Program-made: the position numbers and the translations under genes
Notes under the pieces: generated by a model
The model's database searches: none
What the model was told of the DNA's origin: nothing
The model's input: the letters and a program-made list of their open reading frames with translations, nothing else
Part shown: positions 6,729 to 17,400 of the stretch, one piece after another
Position numbering within the stretch: position 1 is the first letter of the stretch
How the letters are laid out: every line of letters starts with the position of its first letter
DNA from: Candidatus Peribacteraceae bacterium
GTDB lineage: Bacteria > Patescibacteriota > Gracilibacteria > Peribacterales > Peribacteraceae
Assembly (NCBI GenBank): GCA_028703835.1
Contig: JAQVMB010000014.1
Span: forward strand, 1 to 38,778
Reading direction: 5' to 3'
Length of the DNA stretch: 38,778 nucleotides

Positions 6729-7403
6729 ATGGCCGATCAGACGAATCCGCCCAATCCTCCCGCTCCTCCCCGCCCCGGCGACCCCGTCCCCGAAGGGGGA
6801 TTGGATCCGACGCAAGTTTTCGGCTCGCCGCCGCCCCCTCCGGGTGCAGGCCAGCCTCCCATGGGACAAGCACAGCCTCCGGCGGGGCAACAGCCCGCGG
6901 GGCAGGATCCCGCAGCCGCTCCGGTGAAAGACAACAGCCCAAAACCGCCGCCGCCGGGCGTCGCGGCCACGAAGGAAATGGGCTATGACGATGAGGACAT
7001 CAAGATCATCGCGCAGGTGGGCAACTACCGCTTCGGGACCATCGCCGCGACGTCGAACAACGCCGACATCGTCATGCCCGCCCATCCCGACACGACGTTC
7101 GACCAGGAATCGTTTCTCACGCTCCTGCGGGGGAGCATCTCTCTCACCCGCGACGAGAAGTGGCGCATCATCCAGGCCATCCCCAAGCTCAGCCAATTCC
7201 AGATCGACGAGCTCCAGAAGATCCTCCAGGAAGAGAAAGTGAAGTTCTCCGAGCTCAGCCCGAAGCACCTCCTCCAACTCATGAAACTGGAGCAGAAACA
7301 CACGGAAGACTGGAAAGACCTGCAATCCCTGATGCGCCAGAAGAACGTGAAGCAGGAAGAGCAGTCCAAAGTCGATGACATTCGCAAGCAACTGGGACTG
7401 TAA
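6729..7403 (+). CDS. Pro-rich N-terminus, helical C-terminus hypothetical protein
   Basis: A 224-aa soluble protein. Residues 1 to about 75 are Pro/Gly/Gln-rich and probably disordered (PPNPPAPPRPGDPVPEGG and similar). The rest is charged and helical: DEDIKIIAQVGNYRFGTIAA, FDQESFLTLLRGSISLTRDEKW, then a long helix set (IDELQKILQEEKVKF, LMKLEQKHTEDWKDL, QEEQSKVDDIRKQLGL). There is no signal peptide. The start at 6729 follows a TACACT -10 box (6700-6705) with a short leader of about 17 nt. I do not recognise a family. A diverged second copy of its last 18 codons lies 55 bp downstream (7459-7515), so a tandem paralogue may once have existed. Confidence 0.75.
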   Translation: MADQTNPPNPPAPPRPGDPVPEGGLDPTQVFGSPPPPPGAGQPPMGQAQPPAGQQPAGQDPAAAPVKDNSPKPPPPGVAATKEMGYDDEDIKIIAQVGNYRFGTIAATSNNADIVMPAHPDTTFDQESFLTLLRGSISLTRDEKWRIIQAIPKLSQFQIDELQKILQEEKVKFSELSPKHLLQLMKLEQKHTEDWKDLQSLMRQKNVKQEEQSKVDDIRKQLGL

Positions 7404-7418
7404 AGCGACGAAATCTCA

Positions 7419-7460
7419 ACCTCGGCGAAGTCCTGAGCGCAGCGAAGGACGGAGACGGGT
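7419..7460. repeat. CGAAG-type palindromic repeat between duplicated gene ends
   Basis: ACCTCGGCGAAG at 7419, then GTCCTGAGCGC...GCGAAGGAC (inverted GTCCT/AGGAC), ending GACGGGT at 7460. A similar block (ACCTCGGCGTAG...GCGAAGACGGGT) is found at 32350-32377 behind tRNA-Ala. Here it separates the stop codon of the 6729 gene from a second copy of its 3' end. Confidence 0.6.
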
Positions 7461-7515
7461 GAAACAGGAGGAACAGTCGAAAGTGGACGACATCCGGCAG
7501 AAGCGGGGCCTCTGA
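7459..7515 (+). pseudogene. Diverged second copy of the 3' end of the preceding gene
   Basis: Read from GTG at 7459, this encodes VKQEEQSKVDDIRQKRGL and a TGA stop. The preceding gene ends VKQEEQSKVDDIRKQLGL (7347-7403). Thirteen of the first thirteen residues match although at least eight of those codons differ at the third base, so the copy diverged while its protein sequence was conserved. It is in a different frame from the upstream gene and has no upstream body, so it looks like the remnant of a lost paralogue or of an alternative 3' exon-like tail. Confidence 0.65.
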
Positions 7516-7642
7516 TATATCGAGAGCGAGTCTTCGACCCTCAATATTCGGAACGATCGCGCACGGCTCTGTTCAACAATCGGACTGCCCCGCACGTCGA
7601 AGACGTGCTCTGTTCATCATTTGGTATCGAGGATGCGCATCC
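7516..7642. other. Intergenic stretch with two hairpins
   Basis: No gene is seen. GCACGTC-GAA-GACGTGC (7592-7608) is a perfect 7-bp hairpin, and GAGGATGCGCATCCTC (7629-7644) is a perfect 16-bp palindrome that overlaps the stop of the next minus-strand gene. The pair may end transcription arriving from both sides, although no T-tract is present. Confidence 0.4.
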
Positions 7643-8041
7643 TCAAACATTCATCACAAACACTGCCAGGATGATCGCCCCGACGAGCCCGAACAGCAGA
7701 CCGTGGGCCGCATGTCTCCCCGTGCTCCGGTGCAGGGACGTCGCCAAGAGGAAGAGGAACACTGCGAAAGACACCGTCACGACGACGGGGGAAAGCAGCA
7801 GCTCATCCACGAACGGGACCGAGAAGGGGAGGGAACGCGTCCGCTGGTAACCGCCGACCGCAAACAGAACGAAGTACCACCCGAGCAACCAGCCCGCATA
7901 GAGGCGGAACGTGTCCGTGAGCGGCGCGTACGTACGTTCTCTCCCGACCGCCACTTTCGGTTCTTGCGCGGCGGAAGAACCGTCCTCATCCGTTTCAATC
8001 CATGCGAGGCGCTTGCGGGACGGGTTGTCATCGTTCGTCAT
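7643..8041 (-). CDS. Small membrane protein, about three transmembrane segments
   Basis: From the ATG at 8041 the protein has 132 aa: a charged cytoplasmic N-terminus (MTNDDNPSRKRLAWIETDED...), then hydrophobic segments near residues 46-64 (LYAGWLLGWYFVLFAVGGY), 75-100 (LLLSPVVVTVSFAVFLFLLA) and 112-131 (GLLFGLVGAIILAVFVMNV). No family is recognised. The start is chosen over the upstream one because TGCTATCGT, an extended -10-like box, lies seven bases before it, close to the leaderless arrangement seen elsewhere. It lies just downstream of the DsbA-like/lipoprotein pair on the same strand, 28 bp away, and may be read through from it. Confidence 0.65.
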   Translation of the reverse strand: MTNDDNPSRKRLAWIETDEDGSSAAQEPKVAVGRERTYAPLTDTFRLYAGWLLGWYFVLFAVGGYQRTRSLPFSVPFVDELLLSPVVVTVSFAVFLFLLATSLHRSTGRHAAHGLLFGLVGAIILAVFVMNV

Positions 8042-8069
8042 GGCACCCACGATAGCACAGTCGCGCAAA

Positions 8070-9044
8070 TCATTCCGCTTCCGGTTCGTACGTGGAGAGG
8101 GCGTTGGTCATGTATTCCACGGCGGCGCGGAGATCGGACGGCGCGGAAATTTCGAAATGCCGTTTCGTCGTCCAGGAGCGGTAGCCGACGACCCTGCCGT
8201 CCGTTTCCTTCACCGTCCCGTCAACAACCCCGTCCAGCATCACGCCGCTCACGAAATCCACGCGCACCGGCCCGTCCCCGATATTTTCGATCGGCTTCGT
8301 GCTCATTTCCACGTGCCAAAGCGTGTCCTCGGTTGCGCCGAACGAAGTGTAGTACCAAAACTTATGGACCGGGACGCAGAAACCGATATGAGAAGAACAG
8401 TACCGCTGCGTCCAGACGGTCGCATCCGTCCCGCCGCCCGCCATAGCCGACACCTGGCTCCCCTCATCGGGAAGCGCCGCTGCGGACGAGGCGGGAACAG
8501 CAACGGGCTCGGAGGAAGAAACCGTCGGAAGAGGAGCGGAAGAAATGGCCGCCGCGGAGGATGACAAGAAAACGGCGGAAGAAACCGCCTCAAATGAAGA
8601 CGCAGCCGCATCGGATGAAGAAGCATCCTCCGAAGACGCGCTGCTGCTCTCTTCCTGCAACAATGTTTCAATGCGGGTCACACGCATGATCGTTGCATTG
8701 CCCTCCACCGTCGGACGGACGGGACCGAAAACGCGCACGGCTTCGCCGTCGTACTCATCCAGCAACAGCGTATCGCTCTCCAAAAGGAGAAACCTTCCTT
8801 CCCCCAAAGACATGCGGTGCGTTCCTTCCATGTAAATGCTCACTTCGATGGGCTCCACCCGCCCCTCGTACGTCACTTCCTCATACGCTCCCTCTTGGGA
8901 AGAAGCTTCCGAAGATGACGACGCGGTCCCCGCGTCCTGCGCGGGATTCAGCCCCGGCCAGGAGCAAGCGGAAAGCGACAAAGCAATGGAGACGGCGGCA
9001 AAAAGGTGAAAAGAGCGCATGGGAACGGTGGAAAAAATCTTCAT
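8070..9044 (-). CDS. Ser-rich predicted lipoprotein
   Basis: A 324-aa exported protein with an N-terminal signal and lipobox ending LSLSAC (Cys about residue 27; the first ATG may be replaced by Met9, MRSFHLF). After the anchor comes a Ser-rich spacer, a beta-rich domain (YEGRVEPIEVSIYMEGTHRM ... AVRVFGPVRPTVEGNATIM), a second long Ser/Ala linker (about 130-200), and a C-terminal globular domain with two Cys (RYCSSHIGFCVPVHKFWYY). I do not recognise the family. Its ATG overlaps the stop of the upstream DsbA-like gene as ATGA, so the two are probably translationally coupled, and the thiol protein might act on the paired Cys of this one. That last point is inference. Confidence 0.75.
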   Translation of the reverse strand: MKIFSTVPMRSFHLFAAVSIALSLSACSWPGLNPAQDAGTASSSSEASSQEGAYEEVTYEGRVEPIEVSIYMEGTHRMSLGEGRFLLLESDTLLLDEYDGEAVRVFGPVRPTVEGNATIMRVTRIETLLQEESSSASSEDASSSDAAASSFEAVSSAVFLSSSAAAISSAPLPTVSSSEPVAVPASSAAALPDEGSQVSAMAGGGTDATVWTQRYCSSHIGFCVPVHKFWYYTSFGATEDTLWHVEMSTKPIENIGDGPVRVDFVSGVMLDGVVDGTVKETDGRVVGYRSWTTKRHFEISAPSDLRAAVEYMTNALSTYEPEAE

Positions 9045-9769
9045 GAACCGGCGAGCATGGCGTCGATAGCGGACTTGAAGGCATCGAACGGCTGCGCACC
9101 GGAAATGTAGCGGGATTTCTTTGTGCGGTTGTCATAGACGAAGCTGCCCGGCGTGCCGCGCACGCCCGCGCTGGAACCGGCCTGCATTTCGTCGCTGATC
9201 TTCTGCGCGTATTTGCCGCTGTCCAGGCAGGACTTGAACTTCGCTTCATTCAAGCCGATTTTGGGCGCCAATGCGACGATGGCCGCGGACGTGAAATCCG
9301 TTCCTTCCGTGTCCCCGTAGACGGCATCCGCATACTTCCAGAACATCGCGCTGCCGCCCAATTCCTTCGCGCACTCCGATCCCTCGGCCAACTTCTGGGC
9401 ATTCGGGTGGAAACTCAGGGGATAATGCCGGTAGACGACGTTGACGTCATTCTTGTACGTCTCCAGCACCTTCGCGAGGGTCGGATGGTGGCGCTTCGAA
9501 TACGGACACTGGAAATCGGAGTAGGTGATCACGGTTAACTTCGCTTTGCTGTCGCCGCGGATGGGATCGGCGGAAGCATCCACCGCCGGCACGGGTCCGC
9601 CGGGAACGTCTTCGGGGGGAGCGACGACGGCAGGGGCGCTGGGCGGATTCTGCGCAATCGCGTCGCCCGTGCCCGAACCGGTGAAGGAGGCGGCGGAATA
9701 ACCGACGATGACACCCAAAAGACCGAGTGAAACGGCAAACCACACGTTGGAATTCTGCGGGGAATTCAT
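9041..9769 (-). CDS. DsbA/BdbD-like thioredoxin-fold protein with CPYS active site
   Basis: A 242-aa membrane-anchored protein: TM or signal anchor at about residues 8-28, a Pro/Ala-rich linker to about 68, then a DsbA-like fold (LTVITYSDFQCPYSKRHHP, VVYRHYPLSFHPNAQ, GVRGTPGSFVYDN). HYPLSFHPNAQ and the cis-Pro GTPG motif fit the Thioredoxin_4 group. The redox motif is CPYS (Cys88, Ser91) instead of CPYC, so the resolving Cys is missing. Two other Cys lie in SECAKEL and KSCLDSG. Such a monothiol protein could act as an isomerase or reductase-like partner or form mixed disulfides, not as an ordinary oxidase. The lipoprotein gene overlaps its stop by 4 nt. Confidence 0.85.
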   Translation of the reverse strand: MNSPQNSNVWFAVSLGLLGVIVGYSAASFTGSGTGDAIAQNPPSAPAVVAPPEDVPGGPVPAVDASADPIRGDSKAKLTVITYSDFQCPYSKRHHPTLAKVLETYKNDVNVVYRHYPLSFHPNAQKLAEGSECAKELGGSAMFWKYADAVYGDTEGTDFTSAAIVALAPKIGLNEAKFKSCLDSGKYAQKISDEMQAGSSAGVRGTPGSFVYDNRTKKSRYISGAQPFDAFKSAIDAMLAGS

Positions 9770-9882
9770 AAGGGGGGAGTAAGGAAAAACGTCGCCTTTC
9801 GACTATGACAGCATACGCGAGAATCCGCCGCGTTCACGGAATACCGTTTGACAGCACCTTCAAGACGGCATCTTGCAAACGA

Positions 9883-11295
9883 TCAATGCATGCTGACGTA
9901 ACCCTCGCCTTCCTGCGGGGCGTATTCGAGTTTCAGTTTCCGGGGCACGCTTTGGTAGCGCGAGAGGACGGGTTCGACGCTTGCGCTTCCGACCGGCGAA
10001 TGCACCGTCCGGATCCAGGCGATTTCATTCGTCCGCAGCGGCCGCCCGAGAAGTCCGTTCATTTCCTCCGTGCCGTTGGTCTGGAAATACGGCCCGGCCA
10101 TTTCCACCGTCCTGCCGTCGCGCACACCGTATACATGCACGAACGCTTCAAACCCGCGCGTGTAGGCCTGCAACAGAAGGTACCTGTCCGTGTCATTGTG
10201 GAACGTAAGGTCCTGACGTTTGGGGAATATGGTGGCATCGATCCCGACGCCGTACTTCTCATAATACGTGACGTACAAGCTGTGGTTGGCACGCTCCGTG
10301 ATGGGCAAGCCGGCAAGGAGCGCAGCCCGATAGACCGTCGTAGCCACTTGGCAGATGCCTCCGCCCGGGAAGGGAACCAAGTCGGTCCCGTTCATGATGA
10401 CGAGCGCATCCTGCCATTGGCCGCCCCGCATGTCGTTCACCGCCGCATTGAACGAAAACGTTTCCCCGGGCGGGATCAGGACGTTATTGAGGTAGCCCTG
10501 CAACCCGAGACGCACGTTCGCGATCCGCCCTCCGCCCGACCCGCGGTAATCGGACTTGCCGGTGGCCAGCAACTCCAGAGGGCCCAAATCTTCCCCCGAC
10601 TCATTGATGACGGCCCCCGGCACGGACGAAACGGGCAAATCGACGACCTCCAGGCCGGAAGCGAGCGCTTCGGAAAGGCGATGCGCTGCCGAAGATGCGT
10701 CGAACGCATATCCCGGTTCCGCAACGGTGTCGGCGACGGCATAAAGCACGCCGTGCCGCATTTCGGAACCGCGTAACAATGTGTCCTTCTGCGCCACGAT
10801 TCCCTCGGGCATGAATCGTTCCAAATGCAAACGCACTTGTTCCTCGTCCACGGCGAACCGGAGCGACCCGTCCTTGATATCCGCATGGACCCAATGGGCA
10901 TACGCAGTGAGTGCCGCATCCCATGTGCCGAAATCCGCGCCGTCATCGGCCGCATACCGCACGGTAACGGACCGCCCCAGGATTTCCCGTCGTTCCGCGA
11001 TGGCCTTGGCAAGCGTCGGAACGGACAATGTCTGACCGAACCGTTGCCGGATCCTGGCCTGCAACCGAAGCGCGACACGCTGCGAGGACGCATCGGCTCT
11101 CCGATCCTCCGCGGCAATGTGCATGATGACGCTGCCGCTGCCGCCCGGAGCGGCGGCATGCAACGGGGAAGGAGGAAGAAACGGGTGCAACGTCAGCGAC
11201 CGCTCTTCCGGCGACCGGAGAAAGAGCGCCCCTCCCGACAGGAGGACCGCCGACAGCGCGGAGATGACATATCTTTTATATTTATGTGTAAACAT
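9883..11295 (-). CDS. VanW-family exported protein
   Basis: A 470-aa protein with a short cytoplasmic N-terminus (MFTHKYKRY) and one membrane segment near residues 9-27, then an extracellular part. The C-terminal half carries the VanW core: LNNVLIPPGETFSFN, the signature FPGGGICQVATTVYRAALL, and ITERANHSLYVTYYE. The N-terminal half has a putative peptidoglycan-binding-4-like region (RSVTVRYAADDGADFGTWD and so on) often found with VanW. VanW proteins occur widely in Gram-positive and CPR genomes; their exact biochemical role in the cell wall is unknown. A near-consensus promoter lies 20 bp upstream (11315-11343). The gene is divergent from the alpha-2-macroglobulin operon, which is also a cell-envelope function. 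Confidence 0.9.
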   Translation of the reverse strand: MFTHKYKRYVISALSAVLLSGGALFLRSPEERSLTLHPFLPPSPLHAAAPGGSGSVIMHIAAEDRRADASSQRVALRLQARIRQRFGQTLSVPTLAKAIAERREILGRSVTVRYAADDGADFGTWDAALTAYAHWVHADIKDGSLRFAVDEEQVRLHLERFMPEGIVAQKDTLLRGSEMRHGVLYAVADTVAEPGYAFDASSAAHRLSEALASGLEVVDLPVSSVPGAVINESGEDLGPLELLATGKSDYRGSGGGRIANVRLGLQGYLNNVLIPPGETFSFNAAVNDMRGGQWQDALVIMNGTDLVPFPGGGICQVATTVYRAALLAGLPITERANHSLYVTYYEKYGVGIDATIFPKRQDLTFHNDTDRYLLLQAYTRGFEAFVHVYGVRDGRTVEMAGPYFQTNGTEEMNGLLGRPLRTNEIAWIRTVHSPVGSASVEPVLSRYQSVPRKLKLEYAPQEGEGYVSMH

Positions 11296-11314
11296 ATTAG
11301 TTGATTCGATGTAT

Positions 11315-11343
11315 ATTATATATTATTTTTGATTAATGGTCAA
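11315..11343 (-). promoter_or_regulatory. Near-consensus promoter for the VanW-family gene
   Basis: On the minus strand: TTGACC (11343-11338), a 17-bp AT-rich spacer, TATAAT (11320-11315). The predicted start lies about 13 nt before the ATG at 11295. This is the strongest sigma70-like match in the window and lies in unusually AT-rich DNA shared with the divergent operon. Confidence 0.75.
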
Positions 11344-11410
11344 GTAACGACGGGGCTGCTGTACCGTAGGAAGGAGAAGCCGTAGAATTCTTAAAAATCC
11401 CCCCCGACCC

Positions 11411-14400
11411 ATGGCTCTTTTTCCCGGACTGTCTTCGCTGCAAGCGCATTTTCGAAAAGCGTCTTTTCCGCTTGCCGCAGCGACGGTTGTCGTCCTTATC
11501 TGTGGGACAGTCTTCGCGCTGTATCCGCGAAGCGGGTCGCGGGGTCTCCCCCTTGTCCGCCACGTATCCGCGCAATCCGACCTCCGCATGGAATTACCGG
11601 AACCCATGAACCGGACGAGCGTGGAACAGCATTTGCTCATCCCGTCGGATACGAAGGGCGCGCTGGAGTGGGACGGGGATACACTGGTTTTCCGCCCCTC
11701 CGAACCGCTCTTGCAGGGCGAGAAATACGTCTTCGAAATCTGCAAGAACGCACAGACGGAGAAGGGGAGCGTGCTCGGCAGGAGCCTGTCCTTCACGTTC
11801 CAGGTTTCCGGCGCGCCGTCCGTCGCGAGCGCGATCCCGGGTTCGGGGTCGTTGCACATCCCCGCGACCGCGCAGATCAGCATCGTGTTCGACCGGCCCG
11901 TGGTCGCGCTGACGCAGGCGCAGGGAGAGCCGCAGGCGACGCTGGGAACGTCCTGGCCGATCACATTCGATCCGCCCCTGGACGGCCGGTGGCGGTGGCT
12001 GAGCACATTCGCAGCCGAGTTCATCCCCGCGAAGCCGCTGACGCTCGCGACGCGCCACACCGTCCGTGTGCCCGCCGGCATCGAAACGGTCAACGGCGAC
12101 AAGACCGAAAAGGATTTCACTTGGTCCTTCGAAACGCTCCGCCCCTCCGTCGTGGCGGCGGATCCGGCTCCCGGCAGCCGTCTCGCGGGACCGACGACCG
12201 CCGTGTCGCTGACGTTCAACCAGCCGATGGATGCGGACAGGGCGCGGACGTCGCTGTCCCTCCTCCGTCTCCCGTCGGCCGCTTCCTCTTCCAGTTTCCC
12301 GTCGGAGGAGCAACGGAAACGGGGTTGGGATATCGGGAAGGACACGTTGCTTCCCCCTTCCGTCGGCTCGCTTTCCGGCAGCGTCGTCGCGATCAAAGAC
12401 ATTCACTACGGGACGAAGGAAGAACAGGGAAAAACGGTCGTCGACCGCGCCACGCTGGTTCTCGTACCTGCTGCTCCGCTCGCATACGCTTCCGCCTACG
12501 GCCTGACGGTACGGAAAGGCATCCTCGCGCGGGAAGGTTCCCTGGGCGGCACGGAGGACTACTCTTTCACGTTCTCGACGGTAGGCCCCCTCGCGGTGGA
12601 GAAGGCGCAGTACCAGTACAACGCGCTGCATCTCGTCTTCAACAATCCCATGGACGACGCATCGCTGCGAAACGGCATCACGATGTCCCCCGAGCCGGAG
12701 AACTGGGATGACCTCGACCTCGCCACCAGCATGTGGGGGGAGAACCGGGAGATCAGCGCGTACCCTTCCCTGCAACCGAGCACCGACTACGTGCTGACGG
12801 TCACGGCCGACGCGGCGGACCGCTTCGGCCAGCGGTTGAAGGAACCCTACGTCTTCCGCTTCAAAACCGATCCGCTGCCGCCGGAAGTATCGGTGCGGTC
12901 GAAAGGGGAATTCGGCATCTTCGAACGCGGAAAACCGCCCGTTTTCCACTTGAACGCCGTCAATGTGAGCAGGCTGGACCTGGAATATGCGCCGCTGCCC
13001 TTCCCGGACTTCCTCGCGTGGCAACGCCAACGCCGCACGGGAGGAGGCGGCACCGTTTCCCTCGCGGGGCGCGACGGGATGCGGACATGGTCGATGCCCC
13101 AACAGAACGTGCTCAACGCCTGGCAAGCCACGGCCTTTGACGTGCAGGAGCGCGTCGGGTCCACGCTCTCGCCCGGCCTCTACGCCCTCACGGCCCGCGC
13201 GCCCGAGTACGTCTGGCAAAACGGGAAGGTGAAGGAACAAGTCGTCCAGCAGCAGTTCTTCGCCGTCACGAACATCGCCCTCACCTTGAAATTCTCCGGA
13301 TCACGGGCGCTGGTGTGGGCGGTGAACATGAACGACGGCTCGCCCGTCTCCGGCGCTTCCGTCGGTTTCCATGCCGGCGACGGCACGGTGGTGACGGGCG
13401 GCCAAACGGACAAGGACGGCTTCTTCGAAGCCCCCCTCGCCCTCGCGGATTTCGCGGAGGCGGACTACGAGTGGCGGCCGGAGTTCTACGTCACGGCGGA
13501 GAAAGACGGAGACATCGCGTTCCTGAGCAGCGAGTGGGCGGACGGGATCAGGCCCGAGGATTTCGCATACCCTTCGGATTTCCGCGGCATCCAAACGCCG
13601 CCGAACCGGCTGGAAGCCTACGTGTACACGGAACGCCCCGTCTACGCCGCCGGCGACACCGTGCATTTCAAAGCGGTCCTCCGCGTACGGGATGCAAACG
13701 GGACGATGGCGCTTCCCGCGACGAAGAAAGCGATCGTGGCGGCGACGGATGCGGAAGGACGGGAAGTGTACCGGCGTTCCCTGGACATCAGCGCCTTCGG
13801 CTCGGTGAACGATTCGTTCCCGCTCGACAAGAACGCGTCGCTGGGCATGTACAACCTCAATGTCCAGCTCCCGCCCGAAAGCCGGACGGGGGAAGTGTCG
13901 GTCGGCGCGTCGTTCTCGGTCCTCGCGTACCGCAAACCGTCCTACCGCATCGACTTGACGCCCGCATCAACGGATTACGCCAATCGTGACACCGTGTCTT
14001 TCGACGTGGCCGCCTCCTATTACTTCGGAGCGCCCATGGCGGGCGCCGCCGTGGAGTGGCGGGCGGAATCCACGGATTACCATTTTAACCGCTACACCGA
14101 CGGCTGGTACTCTTTCGCGACGGAAGAGCACTGGTGCTGGGAGGATTGCGCGCCCGCGACGCGCGGCCTGACGGAAGGCCGCGGCGCACTCGACGCGGGA
14201 GGACGGATGAACGTCTCCTTCCCGGTCCGCATCGACGACAAGGGAACGAGCCAGGTCGTATCGGTGGAAGCGGATGTGACCGACCCCGACAACCAAATCG
14301 TCAGCAACCGCACGTCCGTCCTGGTCCACAAGGCGGACGTGTATGCGGGCATCCGCTCCGCAGAGTACGTCCTGACGCCCGGGCAGCAGGCGAAAGCGGA

Positions 14401-17400
14401 CGTGGTGGCCGTGCGTCCCGACGGTTCGCCGGTCGCCGGCCAGCGCGTGACGGTGCAGCTGTACGCGCGTACCTGGAACACCACGCGCAAGAAGGGCGTG
14501 GACGGGCAGTTCTACTACGACAACCGCCCGACCGATACCTTCATCCGCGAGACGGCGGTGACGACGGGGAAGGACGGGAAGGCGCAGGCGGCTTTGGCCG
14601 TGGACAAAGGAGGCGAGTACCGCCTGGTGGCGGTGGCCGCGGACGGGAAGGGGCGGCAGTCGAAGGCGGACGCCGGCGTCTACGTCTGGTCCACGACCTT
14701 CGTGAACTGGCCGCACTCCAACAACGACCGCATCGGCATCGAAACCGACAAGGCGCAGTACGACGTCGGTGATACCGCCGTGCTCCTCGCCAAATCCCCG
14801 TACCAGGGAAAGGGCGTGAAGGCGCTCGTGACGGTGGAACGCGAACAAGTCATCCGCAAGCAGGTGATCGACGTGGAATCGAGCGGACAGGCCATCAGCA
14901 TCCCCGTCACCGAAGATCTCGCGCCCAATGCCTTCGTCTCCGTGATCATCCTCAAGCCGCGGATGGGCGAGACGTTCGACGAGCAGGGAAGGGACACGGG
15001 TGCGCCGGCCTTCAAGGCGGGATACGTGAAGCTGAACGTGGGCCTGAAAGAGAAGAAACTGGACGTGCAGGTGACGACGGACAAGGACACGTACGCGCCG
15101 GGCGAGACGGTGCGCGTCTCCCTCGCGACCGCCGACCACGCGGGCAAGCCCGTCCGCTCCGAACTGTCCTTGGGCGTCGTGGACATGAGCCTCCTCGCCC
15201 TCGCCGGCTTCGAACAGCCCGACTTGGTGCGGACATTCTGGAACGAGCGCAGCTTGGGCGTGCAGACGTCCGTGACGATCCTGCGGCTGCTCGAGCGCTT
15301 CAAGCCGGGCTCCAAGGGGGGCGGAGGAGGGGACTTCGAGACGCGCAAGCGGGGCACCTTCAAGGACACGGCGTACTGGAACCCTTCCGTCCTCACGGAC
15401 GACCAGGGAAAAGCCTCCGTCTCCTTCGCGCTCCCGGACAACCTCACCACCTGGAAGCTGCTTGCCGTCGCGCAGACGGCAGGCAACACGTTCGGCACGG
15501 GCATGAAAGACATCGTGGAAACGAAAAAGGTCCTCCTGCGCCCGGTGCGTCCGCGCTTCGCGGTCCGCGGCGACGAGATCCGCATCGGCGCCATCGTCCA
15601 CAACCAATCGGGGGAGAAAAAAACATTCACCGTTTCCCTCGCGGGAAGTGGCTTCGCGCTGACCGGCAAAGCATCCGTCGGCGTCACGGTGCCGAAGGAC
15701 GGCATGGAGAAAGTGGAATTCCCCGTCCGCATCGGTGACGTCGCGCGCGCGACGTTCCTGTTCCTCGCGGAAACGCAGGATGCGCGTGACGAAGTGGAAG
15801 AAACCATTCCCGTCCACACCTTCGGCACGCCGCAGACCGTCACCACCTCCGCTTCCGTCGAGGAAGGCGTGACCGAATCCGTCCTCGTCCCCTCCGTGCG
15901 CGACGCCGCGGACGGGACGCTCGCCGTCACGATCTCTCCCACTATGGCGACGTACCTGCCGACGGGCCTGGAAGCATCCGTGCAATTCCCGTACGGCTGC
16001 ACGGAACAAACCGTCTCCGCCATCCTGCCCTCGATCGCGGTGAAGGAGCTGCAGGGATTCCAGGCGTTCAAGATCACGGACGACGAAACGCTGCGCCGCA
16101 ACGTGACCGAAGCGATGCAGAAGCTGTATGACGCCCAGCGGAGCGACGGCGGTTTCGGCTTCTGGGCCGAGAGCGACGAGAGCCATCCGTACCTGACTTC
16201 CTACGTCCTGTACGCGATGCAGCTGACCCGGAACGCGGGCTACGCCGTCGACGAAAAAGTGATGGAACGGGCGCGCACCTACCTGCAGGAACGCCTCCGG
16301 ACCCTCGACGTCCGCAACACCCTGGACCTGACGGCGCGGACCTACATCCTGTACGTGCTCGGCGAAGGGGGCAGGAGCGACGCGGGCGCCCTGCAGGCGG
16401 TGTTCGAGAAACGCGGGCAACTCCCGGTCTTCGCCCGAGCGCAGCTGGCTTCCGCCCTCCACCGGGCGGGGTCGTCCGTTGCGCGCGCGCAGTCGCTCGC
16501 CGTCATCCGCGAACTCCTGAACGAAGCGAAGGTCGACCCGCGCGGGACGCACTTCGAGGAAAAGAAAGGGGCGCTGTACCGGGACGTGATGCACACGAAC
16601 GACCGCACCACCGCCCTCGTCCTGCTCGCGCTGCTCCGCGTCGAGCCGTCGCACCCGTTCATCCCGAACATTGTCCGCCACCTGTTGGCCGTCCGCGAAG
16701 GCGGACAGTGGGACACGACGCAATCCACCACGCACGCGCTCCTGGCGCTGACGGAATTCCTCCGCACGACGGAAGAAATGGATGCCGCCTTCGATGCCGC
16801 CGTGCTCGTGAACGGCAACGAACTGCTCCGCAAATCCTTCACGCCGCAATCCGTCCTCACGCGCGGCGTCGCGACGCTGTCACTGGATGACCTGCGCCGC
16901 GGCGCGCTCAACGACGTGGCGCTCTCGAAGGAGGGGAAAGGCCGCCTGTACTACGACGTCATCCTCACCTATTTCTACACGCCGGAAACCGTCCTCCCCG
17001 CGGAAGAAGGGCTGAGTATCCGCCGGACCGTGCAGCCGCTGCAGGGACGGGACGACGACGCTTCAGTGACCGCCGCACGCGTCGGCGAGACGTACCGCGT
17101 TTCCCTCACCGTCACGGCCGATGACGACCGGCATTTCGTCGCCGTCGAAAGCCCCCTGCCCGCCGGCATGGAAGCCATCGACTTCCAGTTGCAGACGTCG
17201 CAGCGCCAGCAACTGGGCGGATCGGTGAAGGCCGACGACAAGCTCCTGCCCTGGTCGGAAGACCCGTGGGCGCAAGCGCAGCGCCGATTCACGCACGTCG
17301 AATTCCGCGATGACCGCGTCTTCCTCTTCGCCGAGCGGCTGCCCGCAGGCATCTACCGGTACGAGTACCTCGTCCGCGCCACGACTCCCGGCCGCTTCCG

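Noticed and set aside
290-9600. Recoded Cys or alternative genetic code as reason for CPYS and SPSPFS
   Set aside because: The codons are ordinary serine codons, and Cys codons are read normally elsewhere (for example gap CTTNC, ClpP CLG); TGA also acts as stop.
13967-16849. 960-aa open frame on the minus strand opposite the alpha-2-macroglobulin
   Set aside because: Arg/His/Val-rich mirror of a high-GC gene; the plus strand has clear domain motifs and the thioester.
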